Part shown: in pieces, positions 7,625 to 15,802 of the stretch
Layout of the letters: each line of letters starts with the position of its first letter
How positions within the stretch are numbered: the first letter of the stretch is position 1
From: Chloroflexi bacterium 13_1_40CM_65_17
Lineage (GTDB): Bacteria > Chloroflexota > Dormibacteria > Dormibacterales > Dormibacteraceae
Assembly (NCBI GenBank): GCA_001917815.1
Contig: MNES01000074.1
Span: 1-34,009 of the forward strand
Direction of reading: 5' to 3'
DNA length: 34,009 nucleotides
Translations under genes and position numbers: made by a program
Notes under the pieces: model-generated
What the model saw: the letters and a program-made list of their open reading frames with translations, nothing else
The model's database searches: none
Told to the model about the DNA's origin: nothing

Positions 7625-8263
7625 CTACTCGATCAGCGCCAGCTCCCTGGCCCTGACGATCGCCTCCAACTTGGAGTGGACGCCAAGCTTGCTGCCGAGG
7701 CTTCGAATGTGCGTGCGAACAGTGGTGTAGCTGATCCCCAACTTCGCCGCGATGGTGCGGCTGGACAGTCCCTCAGCCATCAGGCGCAGCACCTCTTTCT
7801 CGCGCGGGGTCAGGCTGTCGAGCTGCGTGTCCATCTCGCGGCGGCGGTTCAGCAGAGTCGCGATGGTACGCGGGGTGAAGAGTGTTCCACCGGAAGCCAC
7901 CGTCCGAATCGCATCCACGACCTCGGAGGCTGCCTGCGATTTGTGGATGAAGGCGCTTGCGCCGGCCTCGATGGCCGCAAAGCGCGCGGCATCGCTGTCC
8001 TCTCGGGTGAGGAAGATCAGCCTGGCCTCGGGCCGCACCTGCCGGATTCCCAGACCCGCATCGGCACCGGTGCCGTCGGTGAGGCGGAAGTCGACCAGGA
8101 CGACGTCCGGCTTGAGCTCCTGGGCCCGCGCCACCGACTCGACCACCGAAGCCGCATTGCCGACGACTGTCATGTCTGGTTGGTCGTTGAGCAACGCCGA
8201 AAGGCCGTCCGCCACCACCTGGTGGTCCTCGACGATGAGGACTCGAATCCCGCCTTCGGTCAT
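7625..8263 (-). CDS. NarL/LuxR-family response regulator
   Basis: A 212-residue regulator. The receiver domain (about 6-120) has the acidic pair in VEDH (12-13) and phosphoacceptor Asp58 in VLVDFR. A LuxR-type HTH follows (LTPREKEVLRLMAEGLSS, then ISYTTVRTHIRSL), which binds DNA on phosphorylation. I place the start at ATG 8263 because it overlaps the kinase stop as ATGA (8263-8260), a standard coupling. The open frame extends upstream to 8326, but those residues are antisense-like and lack receiver character. After the phospho-Asp the usual loop reads TDGTGADAGLGIRQ, slightly different from the common PGMDG pattern. Its kinase partner is the preceding gene. Confidence 0.95.
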   Translation of the reverse strand: MTEGGIRVLIVEDHQVVADGLSALLNDQPDMTVVGNAASVVESVARAQELKPDVVLVDFRLTDGTGADAGLGIRQVRPEARLIFLTREDSDAARFAAIEAGASAFIHKSQAASEVVDAIRTVASGGTLFTPRTIATLLNRRREMDTQLDSLTPREKEVLRLMAEGLSSRTIAAKLGISYTTVRTHIRSLGSKLGVHSKLEAIVRARELALIE

Positions 8264-10023
8264 TCTGAGGACGGTATCCAGAACTCGACCCTGGTGCCGT
8301 TCCCCGGCTCGCTGGTGATCTCGCACCAGCCACCCGCCAGGAGGGAGCGCTCTCTAAGGGCAAGCAGACCAAGGTGTCCAGGCAGCTTGTCCCGCTCGGC
8401 GACCACAAAGCCTCTGCCGTCGTCCACCACCACACCGTAAATGCCGCCGTCGCGCTCCTTGACCGCGATCTGGACGCGAGTCGCCGATGCATGCTTCTCG
8501 ATGTTGGTCAGGGCTTCGGACACCTGCCTGAAAACGATGGACTTGATCTCATAGGGCTGGTTATCGGGCAGCAGAAGATCGATCTCCGCTTCGACGCCGG
8601 TGATGGCGCCCGTGATCCTCACGCGGTCCCGGATCGTCTCTTCGAACCCACCCGGGACCTCCAATGCCGGCGGCCTCACCTCGAACAGCAGCTTGCGGAG
8701 CGCTTCCTCTGCCTGATCGAGAAGCCTGCGTGCGTCCACGATCGGTGACAGGTGGTCCCCGGCCCGCTGCAGGTGAAGCTCCGCCGCGGTCAGCTTCTGG
8801 AGGGCGTCGTCGTGCAGCTCGTCGGCGAAGCGCCGCCGTGCCTTGTCCACCGCAGTCGACATGTTCCTGAGCAGGAGCTGACGCGCCTCGTCGACCTTCT
8901 GCAGCCGGTTGATGGTCGTGGTGAGGTCGGATTCGGCCAGCTTGAGCTGCCACACGAGCCCCGCAGCCAGCCCGGCCATCTGCAAGACCCAGGCGTCTTC
9001 CATCGAAAATCCATCCCGGTCCTTCGAGTCGTAAGCCGCCACCACTCCAAGCCGTTGAGCTCCTGCGCGCCACGGCACGCTGATCGCGCTCGACACGCCC
9101 AGCACGTCCAGGACCGCGCGAGAAGGTGAATCCTCCTCAGCGTCCGACCTGGACGCCCTGAAGACGAGGTCGTTGTACACGACCTGGCTGGTGAGGTCGC
9201 TTCCGAACGGTTCCGCCGGCGCGGGGTAAAGGCGCGCGATGAACTCGTCGTCGATCCCGAATGCACCGCCGATCGGGGTCAGCGTGCGGTCCTCGTTGAG
9301 CTGCCAGAACAAAACCTTGCCCGCTCCGACAAGCTCGGCCACGCTCTCGGTGAGACCCCAGTAGAAGGCGGCGAACGTAGCGCCGGTTCGCGCATGAGTG
9401 GAGACGGCGACAAGCGCCTTGACAGCCAGCTCGTGGGCTTTCTCGATGCGCAGCGCGGCCTTGGCGCGCTCCTCGTTGAGGACCCGCTGCTTCTCGCTCA
9501 GGTCAAGCTCGGCACGCATGTTGACCAGAGCCTCGACGAGCTCCTGCCTGCGCTGCTGGAGGCGGAAGATCTCCAGGGTCGCGGCGAGCTGGTTGCCAAG
9601 GATGGCCAGGGCCCGTCGCTGGACGACCGTGTAGACGCTGCCGCCGGCGACGCCCACGATGCCGATCACGCTGCCGCCGGCCTTGAGGGGCAGCCCGTGG
9701 TACGCGCTCAATCCGGGAAGTGGCATGCGCGCGTTGTGGCTCGACGAGGAGCTGGCCCTGGCCGCCGCGAAGAGCTCGTCAATCTCGTCGCGTGTGACAG
9801 ACCGCGCCGGGTCGGCAGCGCGCGAGAACACCTGCTGGCGGTTACCCGCGTCGTCGACCAGTCCGATGAACGCGACCGACGCCCCGGTCAGCTCGAGCGC
9901 CAGCCCCAGCGCTTGGTCCGCCACCCGCTCCAGGTCTTGAGCCCCGGCGATGGTGGCCGAAACCGACTGAAATGCCTCGAGCCGGTCCCAAAGGCTGGTC
10001 TCCGAGTGTCCCGCGGTCTCCAA
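8260..10023 (-). CDS. NarL-type sensor histidine kinase with two GAF domains
   Basis: A 587-residue soluble sensor kinase. GAF-1 spans about 15-152. A coiled coil rich in Arg/Glu spans about 153-200 (LQQRRQELVEALVNMRAELD). GAF-2 spans about 203-362. The HisKA_3 dimerisation helix holds the phospho-accepting His404 in ADELHDDALQKL. The HATPase domain has the N-box (EALTNIEKHA, about 503-512), DDGRGF (534-539) and LGLLALRER. No transmembrane helix is present, so the signal is cytoplasmic or membrane-permeable. Its stop overlaps the start of the NarL-type regulator, making a cognate pair. The presence of GAF domains allows, but does not show, a haem, nucleotide or small-molecule ligand. Confidence 0.95.
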   Translation of the reverse strand: METAGHSETSLWDRLEAFQSVSATIAGAQDLERVADQALGLALELTGASVAFIGLVDDAGNRQQVFSRAADPARSVTRDEIDELFAAARASSSSSHNARMPLPGLSAYHGLPLKAGGSVIGIVGVAGGSVYTVVQRRALAILGNQLAATLEIFRLQQRRQELVEALVNMRAELDLSEKQRVLNEERAKAALRIEKAHELAVKALVAVSTHARTGATFAAFYWGLTESVAELVGAGKVLFWQLNEDRTLTPIGGAFGIDDEFIARLYPAPAEPFGSDLTSQVVYNDLVFRASRSDAEEDSPSRAVLDVLGVSSAISVPWRAGAQRLGVVAAYDSKDRDGFSMEDAWVLQMAGLAAGLVWQLKLAESDLTTTINRLQKVDEARQLLLRNMSTAVDKARRRFADELHDDALQKLTAAELHLQRAGDHLSPIVDARRLLDQAEEALRKLLFEVRPPALEVPGGFEETIRDRVRITGAITGVEAEIDLLLPDNQPYEIKSIVFRQVSEALTNIEKHASATRVQIAVKERDGGIYGVVVDDGRGFVVAERDKLPGHLGLLALRERSLLAGGWCEITSEPGNGTRVEFWIPSSE

Positions 10024-10188
10024 GAACAGGAGCCTACATCCCCTACGGCGGATTCTAATGAGCGGGCCTCGTTTCGAACCCCCTTTGATTCGAGAACGGG
10101 CCCAGATCGGCCGGTACTCGCAACCCCCTCCGCGTTTTTCAACCAGAGGGGCTCGAGAGGGACGAGGGTTGCGCAGAGGTACAGGGTC

Positions 10189-10410
10189 TTGAGTCAGGGA
10201 TCAATCGGGCTCACCGGCGGCGACGCATTTGAGCTGATCCGTCTCAATCGGGCCCTTGCTCATCTGGCAAGGCCGACCTTGAGCGAGGCGCCCGCCCGCG
10301 TGGCGCCGCCCCGCCGAAAGGAATTGATCCAGCGCCTGTGGAGTCGCAAGCGACGGCTGCTACGTCAGGCGGGATCGCGCGGTGGCTGGGAGCCGGAGCC
10401 GGTAGCGTAG
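10189..10410 (+). CDS. Possible small basic protein upstream of mscL
   Basis: The 433-base gap between the kinase start and mscL contains an open frame that could begin at TTG 10189, after AGAGG and AGGG upstream. It gives 73 residues with a helical, basic core (AFELIRLNRALAHLARP, then RRKELIQRLWSRKRRLLRQAG). The same frame continues open far upstream, antisense to the kinase, so openness alone is weak evidence. The amphipathic sequence is the main support. Elsewhere in the gap nothing recognisable was seen. Confidence 0.3.
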   Translation: MSQGSIGLTGGDAFELIRLNRALAHLARPTLSEAPARVAPPRRKELIQRLWSRKRRLLRQAGSRGGWEPEPVA

Positions 10411-10456
10411 GAAAGTCTGAAAGTGTCGTCGTCGGAAGAGTGGTGAGGGGAGCGGG

Positions 10457-10852
10457 ATGAGTGGTTTCAAGACTTTCCTGCTGCGCGGAAACCTCGTCGA
10501 CCTGGCCGTCGGCATCGTCATCGGTATCGCTTTCGGAACACTCGTCTCGGCTTTCGTCAAGGACCTCATCACCCCGTTAATCGCGGCTCTGTTCGGCAAG
10601 CCGGACTTCTCCGCCCTCACCTTCACGATCAACAACAGCAAGTTCCTGTACGGCGACTTCATCAACGTCGTGATCGCTTTCCTCATCATCGCGGTGGTCA
10701 TGTACTTCTTTGTCGTACTGCCCTATGTGCGATTCAGGGCGCGCTACGAGCCCGCGCCCGTGCCTGAGCAGGTCATGAAGCAGTGCCCGCGGTGCATCAG
10801 CAACATCCCCGCGAGCGCGACCCGGTGCCCCTTCTGCACGACCGACCTGTGA
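10457..10852 (+). CDS. mscL: Large-conductance mechanosensitive channel with C-terminal zinc ribbon
   Basis: Opens under membrane tension to release solutes on hypo-osmotic shock. Residues 1-95 match MscL: the N-terminal amphipathic helix FKTFLLRGNLVDLAVGIVIG, a pore helix TM1 (about 14-38) including AFGTLVSAFVKDLITP, a periplasmic loop, and TM2 (about 68-92). The usual C-terminal bundle is replaced by a linker and a four-cysteine zinc ribbon (C110, C113, C124, C127; CPRC...CPFC). At 131 residues total length is normal. GAGGGGAG stands before the ATG. The metal-binding tail is unusual and may tune gating or assembly; this is inference. Confidence 0.95.
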   Translation: MSGFKTFLLRGNLVDLAVGIVIGIAFGTLVSAFVKDLITPLIAALFGKPDFSALTFTINNSKFLYGDFINVVIAFLIIAVVMYFFVVLPYVRFRARYEPAPVPEQVMKQCPRCISNIPASATRCPFCTTDL

Positions 10853-10895
10853 TCGGCGCTGCCAATACTCAGGCGGGCGGGCGCGTTCTCAATAT

Positions 10896-11063
10896 GTGGC
10901 GAGGGTGCTGAAGCTGACGAGCGAAATCGTCAACGCCAGGCCCGTCGTCAAGCCATTGGTCGTCCTCGCCGCAAGGTTCCTCGGTCCTGGACCGCTCCGC
11001 CTGAAGATGGTCAAGCTTGCGCATGAGCTGGACGATCCTCAGGAACGCCGTGAGGCCGCCTAG
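10896..11063 (+). CDS. Small conserved-looking basic protein (55 residues)
   Basis: A short frame from GTG 10896 to TAG 11061-11063 in the gap after mscL. It encodes a compact helical protein containing TSEIVNARPVVKPLVVLAAR, FLGPGPLRLKMVKLAHELDD and a charged tail (PQERREAA). The mix of hydrophobic core and charged tail looks like a real folded small protein, not frame noise. No clear Shine-Dalgarno sequence is visible; an in-frame GTG at 10905 is an alternative start. Function unknown. It lies 43 bases downstream of mscL on the same strand, so co-transcription is plausible. Confidence 0.5.
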   Translation: MARVLKLTSEIVNARPVVKPLVVLAARFLGPGPLRLKMVKLAHELDDPQERREAA

Positions 11064-11181
11064 TCCCGCGGGCGCGTCCGTCTCGCAGAACCGCCGCCGG
11101 CGATTCCTCGGCGCCCGCCGCTCCTGGGAGCACAGGCGGCGGGGGTGGGTACTCCCTTTGAGGGAGGCGTTTCCACTACAG

Positions 11182-11394
11182 ATGGATGACTTCGACCGGC
11201 GACTCGAGCGTGAGCTGGCCTGGATGCTGGACCGGGTGGTGCGGACACCGGCACCCCCGCGCCGTGGGCATCCAGGGTCCAAGCCACTTCTGAAGATCTT
11301 CTCTGCGACAGGGGCATCCATCGCCCCCGTCGCCACCGTCGTCGTCCTGGCGGATTCCGCCGAGCCCGCCATGGCGGCACCCGCGCTCTCCTAA
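11182..11394 (+). CDS. Small protein with charged N-terminus and hydrophobic C-terminal segment
   Basis: A 70-residue frame starting at ATG 11182. The N-terminus is charged and helical (MDDFDRRLERELAWMLDRVV), followed by a Pro/Arg linker. A moderately hydrophobic stretch with small residues follows (ATGASIAPVATVVVLADSA), possibly a single membrane segment. The frame is open further upstream to an ATG at 11017, but residues before 11182 are low-complexity and Arg-rich. The nearest purine-rich site (GAGGGAGG) is about 13 bases from the ATG, which is long. An inverted repeat just after the stop supports a transcription unit ending here. Family not recognised. Confidence 0.55.
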   Translation: MDDFDRRLERELAWMLDRVVRTPAPPRRGHPGSKPLLKIFSATGASIAPVATVVVLADSAEPAMAAPALS

Positions 11395-11413
11395 GAACCC
11401 CTTCCTTCCTCTC

Positions 11414-11441
11414 GGAGGCCGGGCCTTGTGGTTCGGCCTCC
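11414..11441 (+). terminator. Hairpin after the small gene, likely terminator
   Basis: GGAGGCCG (11414-11421) pairs perfectly with CGGCCTCC (11434-11441) around a 12-base loop, 19 bases after the stop at 11394. It is followed by AAATGTTTCC, a weak T tract. It may end the upstream small-gene transcript, or act as a leader structure for the aminotransferase whose start is 28 bases further on. No run of branched-chain codons was seen that would suggest classical attenuation. Confidence 0.5.
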
Positions 11442-11469
11442 AAATGTTTCCGTCAGACTTCAGTGCACC

Positions 11470-12585
11470 ATGAGCGCTGCCTCGGTTGACATCCAGTTCA
11501 AGGTCACGCCGGCAGCCAGGCGCACGCCGGCGGGGGATCGCGAGCGCATCCTCGCCAACCCCGGCTTTGGGAAGGTGTTCAGCGAGCACATGGCCGTGGC
11601 GAGCTGGGAGCGAGGCGCCGGGTGGCACGACGCTGTGGTGTGCCCATACGCCCCAATCCCGCTCGACCCCGGAACGTCGGTCCTGCATTACGCGCAGGCC
11701 GTCTTCGAAGGGTTGAAGGCATACCGGCAGCAGGATGGCCGAATCACGGTCTTCCGACCGGAGGCAAACGCTGCCCGATTCCGGCGATCGTCGCGGAGGC
11801 TGGCCCTACCCGAGCTGCCGGAAGCCGCTTTTGTGGAAGCGATCGATCAGCTGGTCGGTCTCGACGCCGACTGGGTACCCTCAGCGCCAGAGCACAGCCT
11901 CTACCTCCGGCCTTTCATGTTCGCGAGCGAAGTCAACCTGTCCGTCCATCCGTCAGACGCGGTGACGTTCGTCCTGATCGCCTCCCCGTCCGGGTCATAT
12001 TTCCCGACTGGCGTCAAACCCGTCACCGTCTGGCTGTCGGAGGATTTCAGCCGGGCGGCACCGGGCGGCACCGGTGCGGCCAAGACGGGCGGCAACTACG
12101 CGGGCAGCCTGCTGGCCCAGGCTCAGGCCGCGGAGCAAGGGTGCGACCAGGTGGTCTGGCTCGACGCCATCGAGCACAGATGGGTCGAAGAGATGGGTGG
12201 CATGAACCTGTTCTTCGTCTTCGACTCTGGACCGAAACCGAGGCTGATGACGCCAGAGCTCACGGGAACCCTGCTGCCGGGCATCACGCGAGATTCCCTG
12301 CTGACCCTGGGCAAAGATCTCGGTTACGAGGTAGAGGAAGGACGCATCACCGTCGAGCAGTGGCGAGCCGGTTGTGCCGACGGCTCCCTGAGTGAGGTCT
12401 TCGCATGCGGGACCGCCGCCGTCATCACCCCGGTCGGCGCCGTGAAGTCGGCGAGCGCCTCGTGGCAGGTTGGTGATACGAGGCCGGGCGCGATCACCAT
12501 GCGCCTGCGCCAGGCCCTGGTCGACATCCAGCGGGGGGCGGCGCCCGACGTGCACGGCTGGATGCACGCGGTGCCACCGGCCTGA
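11470..12585 (+). CDS. ilvE: Branched-chain amino acid aminotransferase
   Basis: Transfers the amino group between glutamate and the 2-oxo acids of Leu, Ile and Val, the last step of their synthesis and first of their breakdown (EC 2.6.1.42). It is a fold-type IV PLP enzyme of 371 residues. Recognisable features are YAQAVFEGLKAYR (about 74-86), the PLP-lysine segment AAKTGGNYAGSLLAQ (Lys205), EEMGGMNLFFV (about 240-250) and LLPGITRDSLL. The long form and EEMGGMN motif match the actinobacterial/eukaryotic BCAT type more than the short E. coli IlvE. I chose ATG 11470; the frame opens at 11428 inside the upstream hairpin. No obvious Shine-Dalgarno sequence precedes the ATG. Other ilv or leu genes are absent nearby. 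Confidence 0.95.
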   Translation: MSAASVDIQFKVTPAARRTPAGDRERILANPGFGKVFSEHMAVASWERGAGWHDAVVCPYAPIPLDPGTSVLHYAQAVFEGLKAYRQQDGRITVFRPEANAARFRRSSRRLALPELPEAAFVEAIDQLVGLDADWVPSAPEHSLYLRPFMFASEVNLSVHPSDAVTFVLIASPSGSYFPTGVKPVTVWLSEDFSRAAPGGTGAAKTGGNYAGSLLAQAQAAEQGCDQVVWLDAIEHRWVEEMGGMNLFFVFDSGPKPRLMTPELTGTLLPGITRDSLLTLGKDLGYEVEEGRITVEQWRAGCADGSLSEVFACGTAAVITPVGAVKSASASWQVGDTRPGAITMRLRQALVDIQRGAAPDVHGWMHAVPPA

Positions 12586-12598
12586 CACCGAGAGTCGT

Positions 12599-13024
12599 CT
12601 AGATGGCCCGCATCCGGTTGTTCTTCGGGTTGTGCTCCACCTCGGCGAGCCCGAGCGCCTCGAGAAGAGGCGGCATGTACATTCCGAAGCGCCCACGGTA
12701 GCCCTTCCGCAGCCCGTACCATCCACCGACCGGATTCTTCGGCGAGCGGCCCCAGGCCTCGACGGTGCCCTCGGCGGCGGGCTTCTGCTCGTCTGCGCTG
12801 CCGAGTGGCATCCAGCCGCCGTTGGCCTTCAGCATCTTGTGGAGGTCTTCGATCGCCCGCAGCTGATAACGCAGCTCGGTCTTGCCGACGACGCACACAA
12901 GCGCCGGCGGGCTGGCGGACTCATCCTTGAACATCTGGTATCCAGATGATCCACTCGGTGTGGTGAGCTGCCATGGCGACTGCTTGGTGCCGGTTCCGGT
13001 GACCTTCTTGGCCATGGTCCTCAT
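12599..13024 (-). CDS. Conserved small soluble protein (DUF6855-like)
   Basis: A 141-residue cytoplasmic protein with a highly ordered look: KKVTGTGTKQSPWQL near the start, PALVCVVGKTELRYQLRAIEDLHKML (about 41-66), then WMPLGSADEQKPA and EAWGRSPKNPVGGWYGLRKG, ending with EALGLAEVEHNPKNNRMRAI. It resembles the widespread hypothetical proteins I associate with DUF6855; the label comes from memory and needs a profile search. Two in-frame starts are possible (13024 and 13015); the second has GAGG four bases upstream. It lies 12 bases after the S53 peptidase gene and is convergent with ilvE. Confidence 0.8.
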   Translation of the reverse strand: MRTMAKKVTGTGTKQSPWQLTTPSGSSGYQMFKDESASPPALVCVVGKTELRYQLRAIEDLHKMLKANGGWMPLGSADEQKPAAEGTVEAWGRSPKNPVGGWYGLRKGYRGRFGMYMPPLLEALGLAEVEHNPKNNRMRAI

Positions 13025-13036
13025 ACCCCCCGTCGA

Positions 13037-14413
13037 CTATTCTCCGCCCGCGTCCCCTCCGCTCCCGCCGTCGTGTTCTCCTTCGCCGCCGTCGATGGCC
13101 AGGAGCCCGACCAGGGTCGTCACGTGGGGCGAACCAAGGCCCGTCACCGGATCCCAGCCCGGCCCTGCCGGGTAGCCGGAGATCCCGCCGAACGTGTTGT
13201 CGCCTGCCGTGATGTCGTGGAAGGCGCTGCCATAAGCGTCGCCCTTCGCGATTTGATACAGGCGCTGGTTGAGCGCTCCGAGGCGATGTCCCGCCGCCTG
13301 GTCGGCGAGGGCGGCGATTCCAGCCCATTGCGGGGCGCCGGCGCTGGTTCCGTGCACCAGCCCGCCGCGTCCATTCCACACCGCCAGGTAGCCGGTGCTG
13401 CCGTCGGCGTTGTACGCGACGTCGGGTACCCCCCTTGCTTTCTTGTTGGGCTGAAAGGGCGCCTGGTAACTGGGGCGGTTATAGCGAGTGCTGAAGCCCC
13501 CTCCACTCGCGCCAGAGGCGGTGTTCCAGGCCGTCTCCGACTGGAAGGCACCGGTTCCGTCAGCCAGCAGGTGGGTCCCGCCGACACCGGTCACTTTCGG
13601 ATCGGAGGCTGGAGTCGACGCGCTGAGTACCAGCGAGCTTCCATCGCACGATTGCCGTGCGGCTCCCTTGTCACCGGATGAGGCAAAGACCGTGATGCCT
13701 CGCGCGCTCGCCGCATTGAACGCCGCATGCTGCTTGCCAAGGACGTCAGGCGCGGCGCAGTTCTCCGCCTCGCCGAAGCTCAGCGTGATGACGTCGCCCA
13801 GGTTGTGGCGGATGGCATAGCTCGTGGCGTCGACCAGGTCGACGTCTGCTTCGCTCTTGGCCTCGACAAGAACGATCGCCGCTCCAGGCGCGATCGCGTG
13901 AGCCCACTCGACGTCGATCGAAATCTCCTGGGACCAACCCAGATGTTTGGGGTTGGTGGGGTCGAAATCGGGGACCCCGTAAGGCTTGAGGACGGTGAAG
14001 CTGGGAGGTGCCGGGATGTTCCAGAAGCTGTTGAATCTCGCCAGGTCCGAGTCGATGGACGGGTTTTGGAAAGCGTCGATGATGACGATCGTGCGGCCGG
14101 CCCCGGTGATCCCGCGGTCCAGCAAGGGCTGGATTGCGTAGGCCGCGCGGATCGTGTCGGCGCCAAAGCAGGCGATCGGGGTCGAGTGCAAGCAAGGGAG
14201 TGGGGGGAGCGCGTCGGACTGGAAGTCGCTGATGAACTCGAACTGGGACTCGCTGTCGACCGCCGGAGTCATCGCGTGGCCGGCTGTCACAAAGGACGCT
14301 GGAGCCACCCCGGCAACGAGCAACGCCGCCGCCAAGACGAGCGCCCCGGCCCGTCCGGCAAACACGCGTGCCAAAGACAAAATCGACCGCAAGTCCCCTT
14401 CCTCCCTCTTCAC
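13037..14413 (-). CDS. Secreted S53 (sedolisin) serine-carboxyl peptidase without recognisable pro-domain
   Basis: An acid-active endopeptidase family. The N-terminus is a signal peptide (hydrophobic about 22-45 after an Arg-containing n-region). The catalytic residues are present: Glu163 and Asp167 in SQEISIDVEWAHAIAPGA, oxyanion Asp248 in ASSGDKG, and nucleophile Ser357 in HGTSAGAPQW. The C-terminal calcium-site region reads FHDITAGDN to GWDPVTGLGSPH. Only about 40 residues separate the signal peptide from the catalytic fold, whereas sedolisins usually carry a pro-domain of roughly 170-200 residues. The tail is Gly/Asp-rich. The start may be TTG 14392 (eight bases after GGAGG) instead of GTG 14413; both keep the signal peptide. 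Confidence 0.92.
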   Translation of the reverse strand: MKREEGDLRSILSLARVFAGRAGALVLAAALLVAGVAPASFVTAGHAMTPAVDSESQFEFISDFQSDALPPLPCLHSTPIACFGADTIRAAYAIQPLLDRGITGAGRTIVIIDAFQNPSIDSDLARFNSFWNIPAPPSFTVLKPYGVPDFDPTNPKHLGWSQEISIDVEWAHAIAPGAAIVLVEAKSEADVDLVDATSYAIRHNLGDVITLSFGEAENCAAPDVLGKQHAAFNAASARGITVFASSGDKGAARQSCDGSSLVLSASTPASDPKVTGVGGTHLLADGTGAFQSETAWNTASGASGGGFSTRYNRPSYQAPFQPNKKARGVPDVAYNADGSTGYLAVWNGRGGLVHGTSAGAPQWAGIAALADQAAGHRLGALNQRLYQIAKGDAYGSAFHDITAGDNTFGGISGYPAGPGWDPVTGLGSPHVTTLVGLLAIDGGEGEHDGGSGGDAGGE

Positions 14414-14494
14414 ACCCTATCCCAGACCGATTACCGTGGCGGGGATTCTAGTCCCAAAAAGGTGCGCTTCCGCAATCTAAACAAGGAATTTTTC

Positions 14495-14530
14495 AGCGCG
14501 CCGCGAAATCGGCGTCGGTAGCGCGCCGCG
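14495..14530. repeat. Direct repeat of 11 bases in a divergent promoter region
   Basis: AGCGCGCCGCG occurs at 14495-14505 and again at 14520-14530, 25 bases apart start to start. It lies in the 144-base gap between the divergent S53 peptidase and flavoprotein genes. The second copy ends 27 bases before the flavoprotein ATG. It could be a tandem regulator site, though GC-rich repeats also arise by chance in this genome. Confidence 0.4.
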
Positions 14531-14557
14531 TCATGAAAATCGTTAAGTGATTGGGGC

Positions 14558-15799
14558 ATGATTTCCAGGCGGGTGGCAGGTAAACGCGTCGTCATCGTGG
14601 GCGGCGGCGGCAGTGGTGACGCCGCGGCTTTTGCGCTGCGCAAGAAGGGTTACGACGGCGACGTGGTGATGCTCAGCGCGGACCGCGACCGGCCTTACGA
14701 CCGCCCGTACCTGTCCAAGGAATTTCTTCGCGGCGAGATCGAGCTGCAGAAGGTGTTCCTGCACGACGAAGCCGATTACGCGAAGGAGAAGATCGAGCTC
14801 CGGCTTCAGGAGAGGGTGGTCGGCGGCTCGATGAGGGATGGCACCCTGTCGCTGCAGAGTGGTGGCCAGGTGAAATTCGACACGCTGGTGCTGTCCACCG
14901 GCGGCACCCCCCGCCGCCTGCCCGACGCGCCGGACTCGTACAACGTCCTCACCCTGCGGTCGCTGCGCGACAGCCAGGCGGTTCGGGAGGCGCTGAAGAG
15001 AGGCTCGCGGCTGTTGCTGGTCGGCGCGGGCTTCATCGGCGCCGAGGTGGGCGCCTCCGCGAGACAGCTGGGCAAGGAGGTGCTGATGGTCGAGTCGGCG
15101 CCGGTGCCGCTCGCACGGGCGCTGGGCACCGATGTCGGCGAGCTCTACGCATCGATCCACCGCTCCAAAGGCGTGGACGTGCGAACAGGCACGACGGTCA
15201 AGGAATGGCACAGCTACGGCGGTCGCGTGGTGGGCGTGACTCTGTCCGACGGGACGCGCGAAGAGGTGGACGTGGTGCTGATCGCGATCGGCATCGATCC
15301 CAACCTTGATGTGCCTCGAATGCTCGGCCTGCCCATCGAGGGCACGGGCGTGCGCGTGGATTCTGGTCTGCGGGCCGCCGAAGGTGTGTACTGCGGCGGG
15401 GACATCGCGCTGCACCCGCACCCGGTGCTGGAGCAATCGATTCGAGTGGAGCACTGGGAGGTGGCCAAGCATCACGGACGCGGCATCGCAACCGCGATCG
15501 CGTCAGGCGACGCACCGGTGACGAGGCTGCCCTACTTCTGGTCCGACCAGTACGACGTGAGTCTCGAGTATCGCGGTCATGCTTCAGGTGATGACCGCGC
15601 GGTATGGCGGGGAGACAAAGCCGGCCTTCGATTCTCAGTGTTCTACATTCGCGGCGGTCGCATCCGCGCCGTTCTCTCCATGAATGACAAGAAGGTCAAC
15701 GAGGTCGGTGGCAGGCTGATCGAGAGCCGCCGGTCGGTCGATGAGACGCTTCTCGCCGACTCCTCGACGGACCTTTCGGACCTGGTTCCCGCCGGCTGA
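14558..15799 (+). CDS. FAD/NAD(P)-dependent oxidoreductase (AIF / ferredoxin reductase type)
   Basis: A 413-residue flavoprotein that moves electrons between NAD(P)H and a redox partner. The FAD-binding Rossmann motif is at residues about 9-22 (VVIVGGGGSGDAAA). RPYDRPYLSKEFLRG (about 44-59) is typical of the ferredoxin-reductase/AIF group. The NAD(P)-binding motif is LLLVGAGFIGAEVGASA (about 150-166). The second FAD contact is YCGGDIALHPHP. The C-terminal domain (about 320-400, PYFWSDQYDVSLEYRG) matches the reductase C-terminal domain. No CxxC disulphide, Rieske or ferredoxin domain is attached, and no ferredoxin or dioxygenase gene is adjacent, so the electron partner is unknown. Confidence 0.93.
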   Translation: MISRRVAGKRVVIVGGGGSGDAAAFALRKKGYDGDVVMLSADRDRPYDRPYLSKEFLRGEIELQKVFLHDEADYAKEKIELRLQERVVGGSMRDGTLSLQSGGQVKFDTLVLSTGGTPRRLPDAPDSYNVLTLRSLRDSQAVREALKRGSRLLLVGAGFIGAEVGASARQLGKEVLMVESAPVPLARALGTDVGELYASIHRSKGVDVRTGTTVKEWHSYGGRVVGVTLSDGTREEVDVVLIAIGIDPNLDVPRMLGLPIEGTGVRVDSGLRAAEGVYCGGDIALHPHPVLEQSIRVEHWEVAKHHGRGIATAIASGDAPVTRLPYFWSDQYDVSLEYRGHASGDDRAVWRGDKAGLRFSVFYIRGGRIRAVLSMNDKKVNEVGGRLIESRRSVDETLLADSSTDLSDLVPAG

Positions 15800-15802
15800 G
15801 TC

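Noticed and set aside
10060-10110. TTCGAACCCC-like string resembling a tRNA T-arm
   Set aside because: No matching acceptor stem, anticodon arm or D-arm could be built on either strand.
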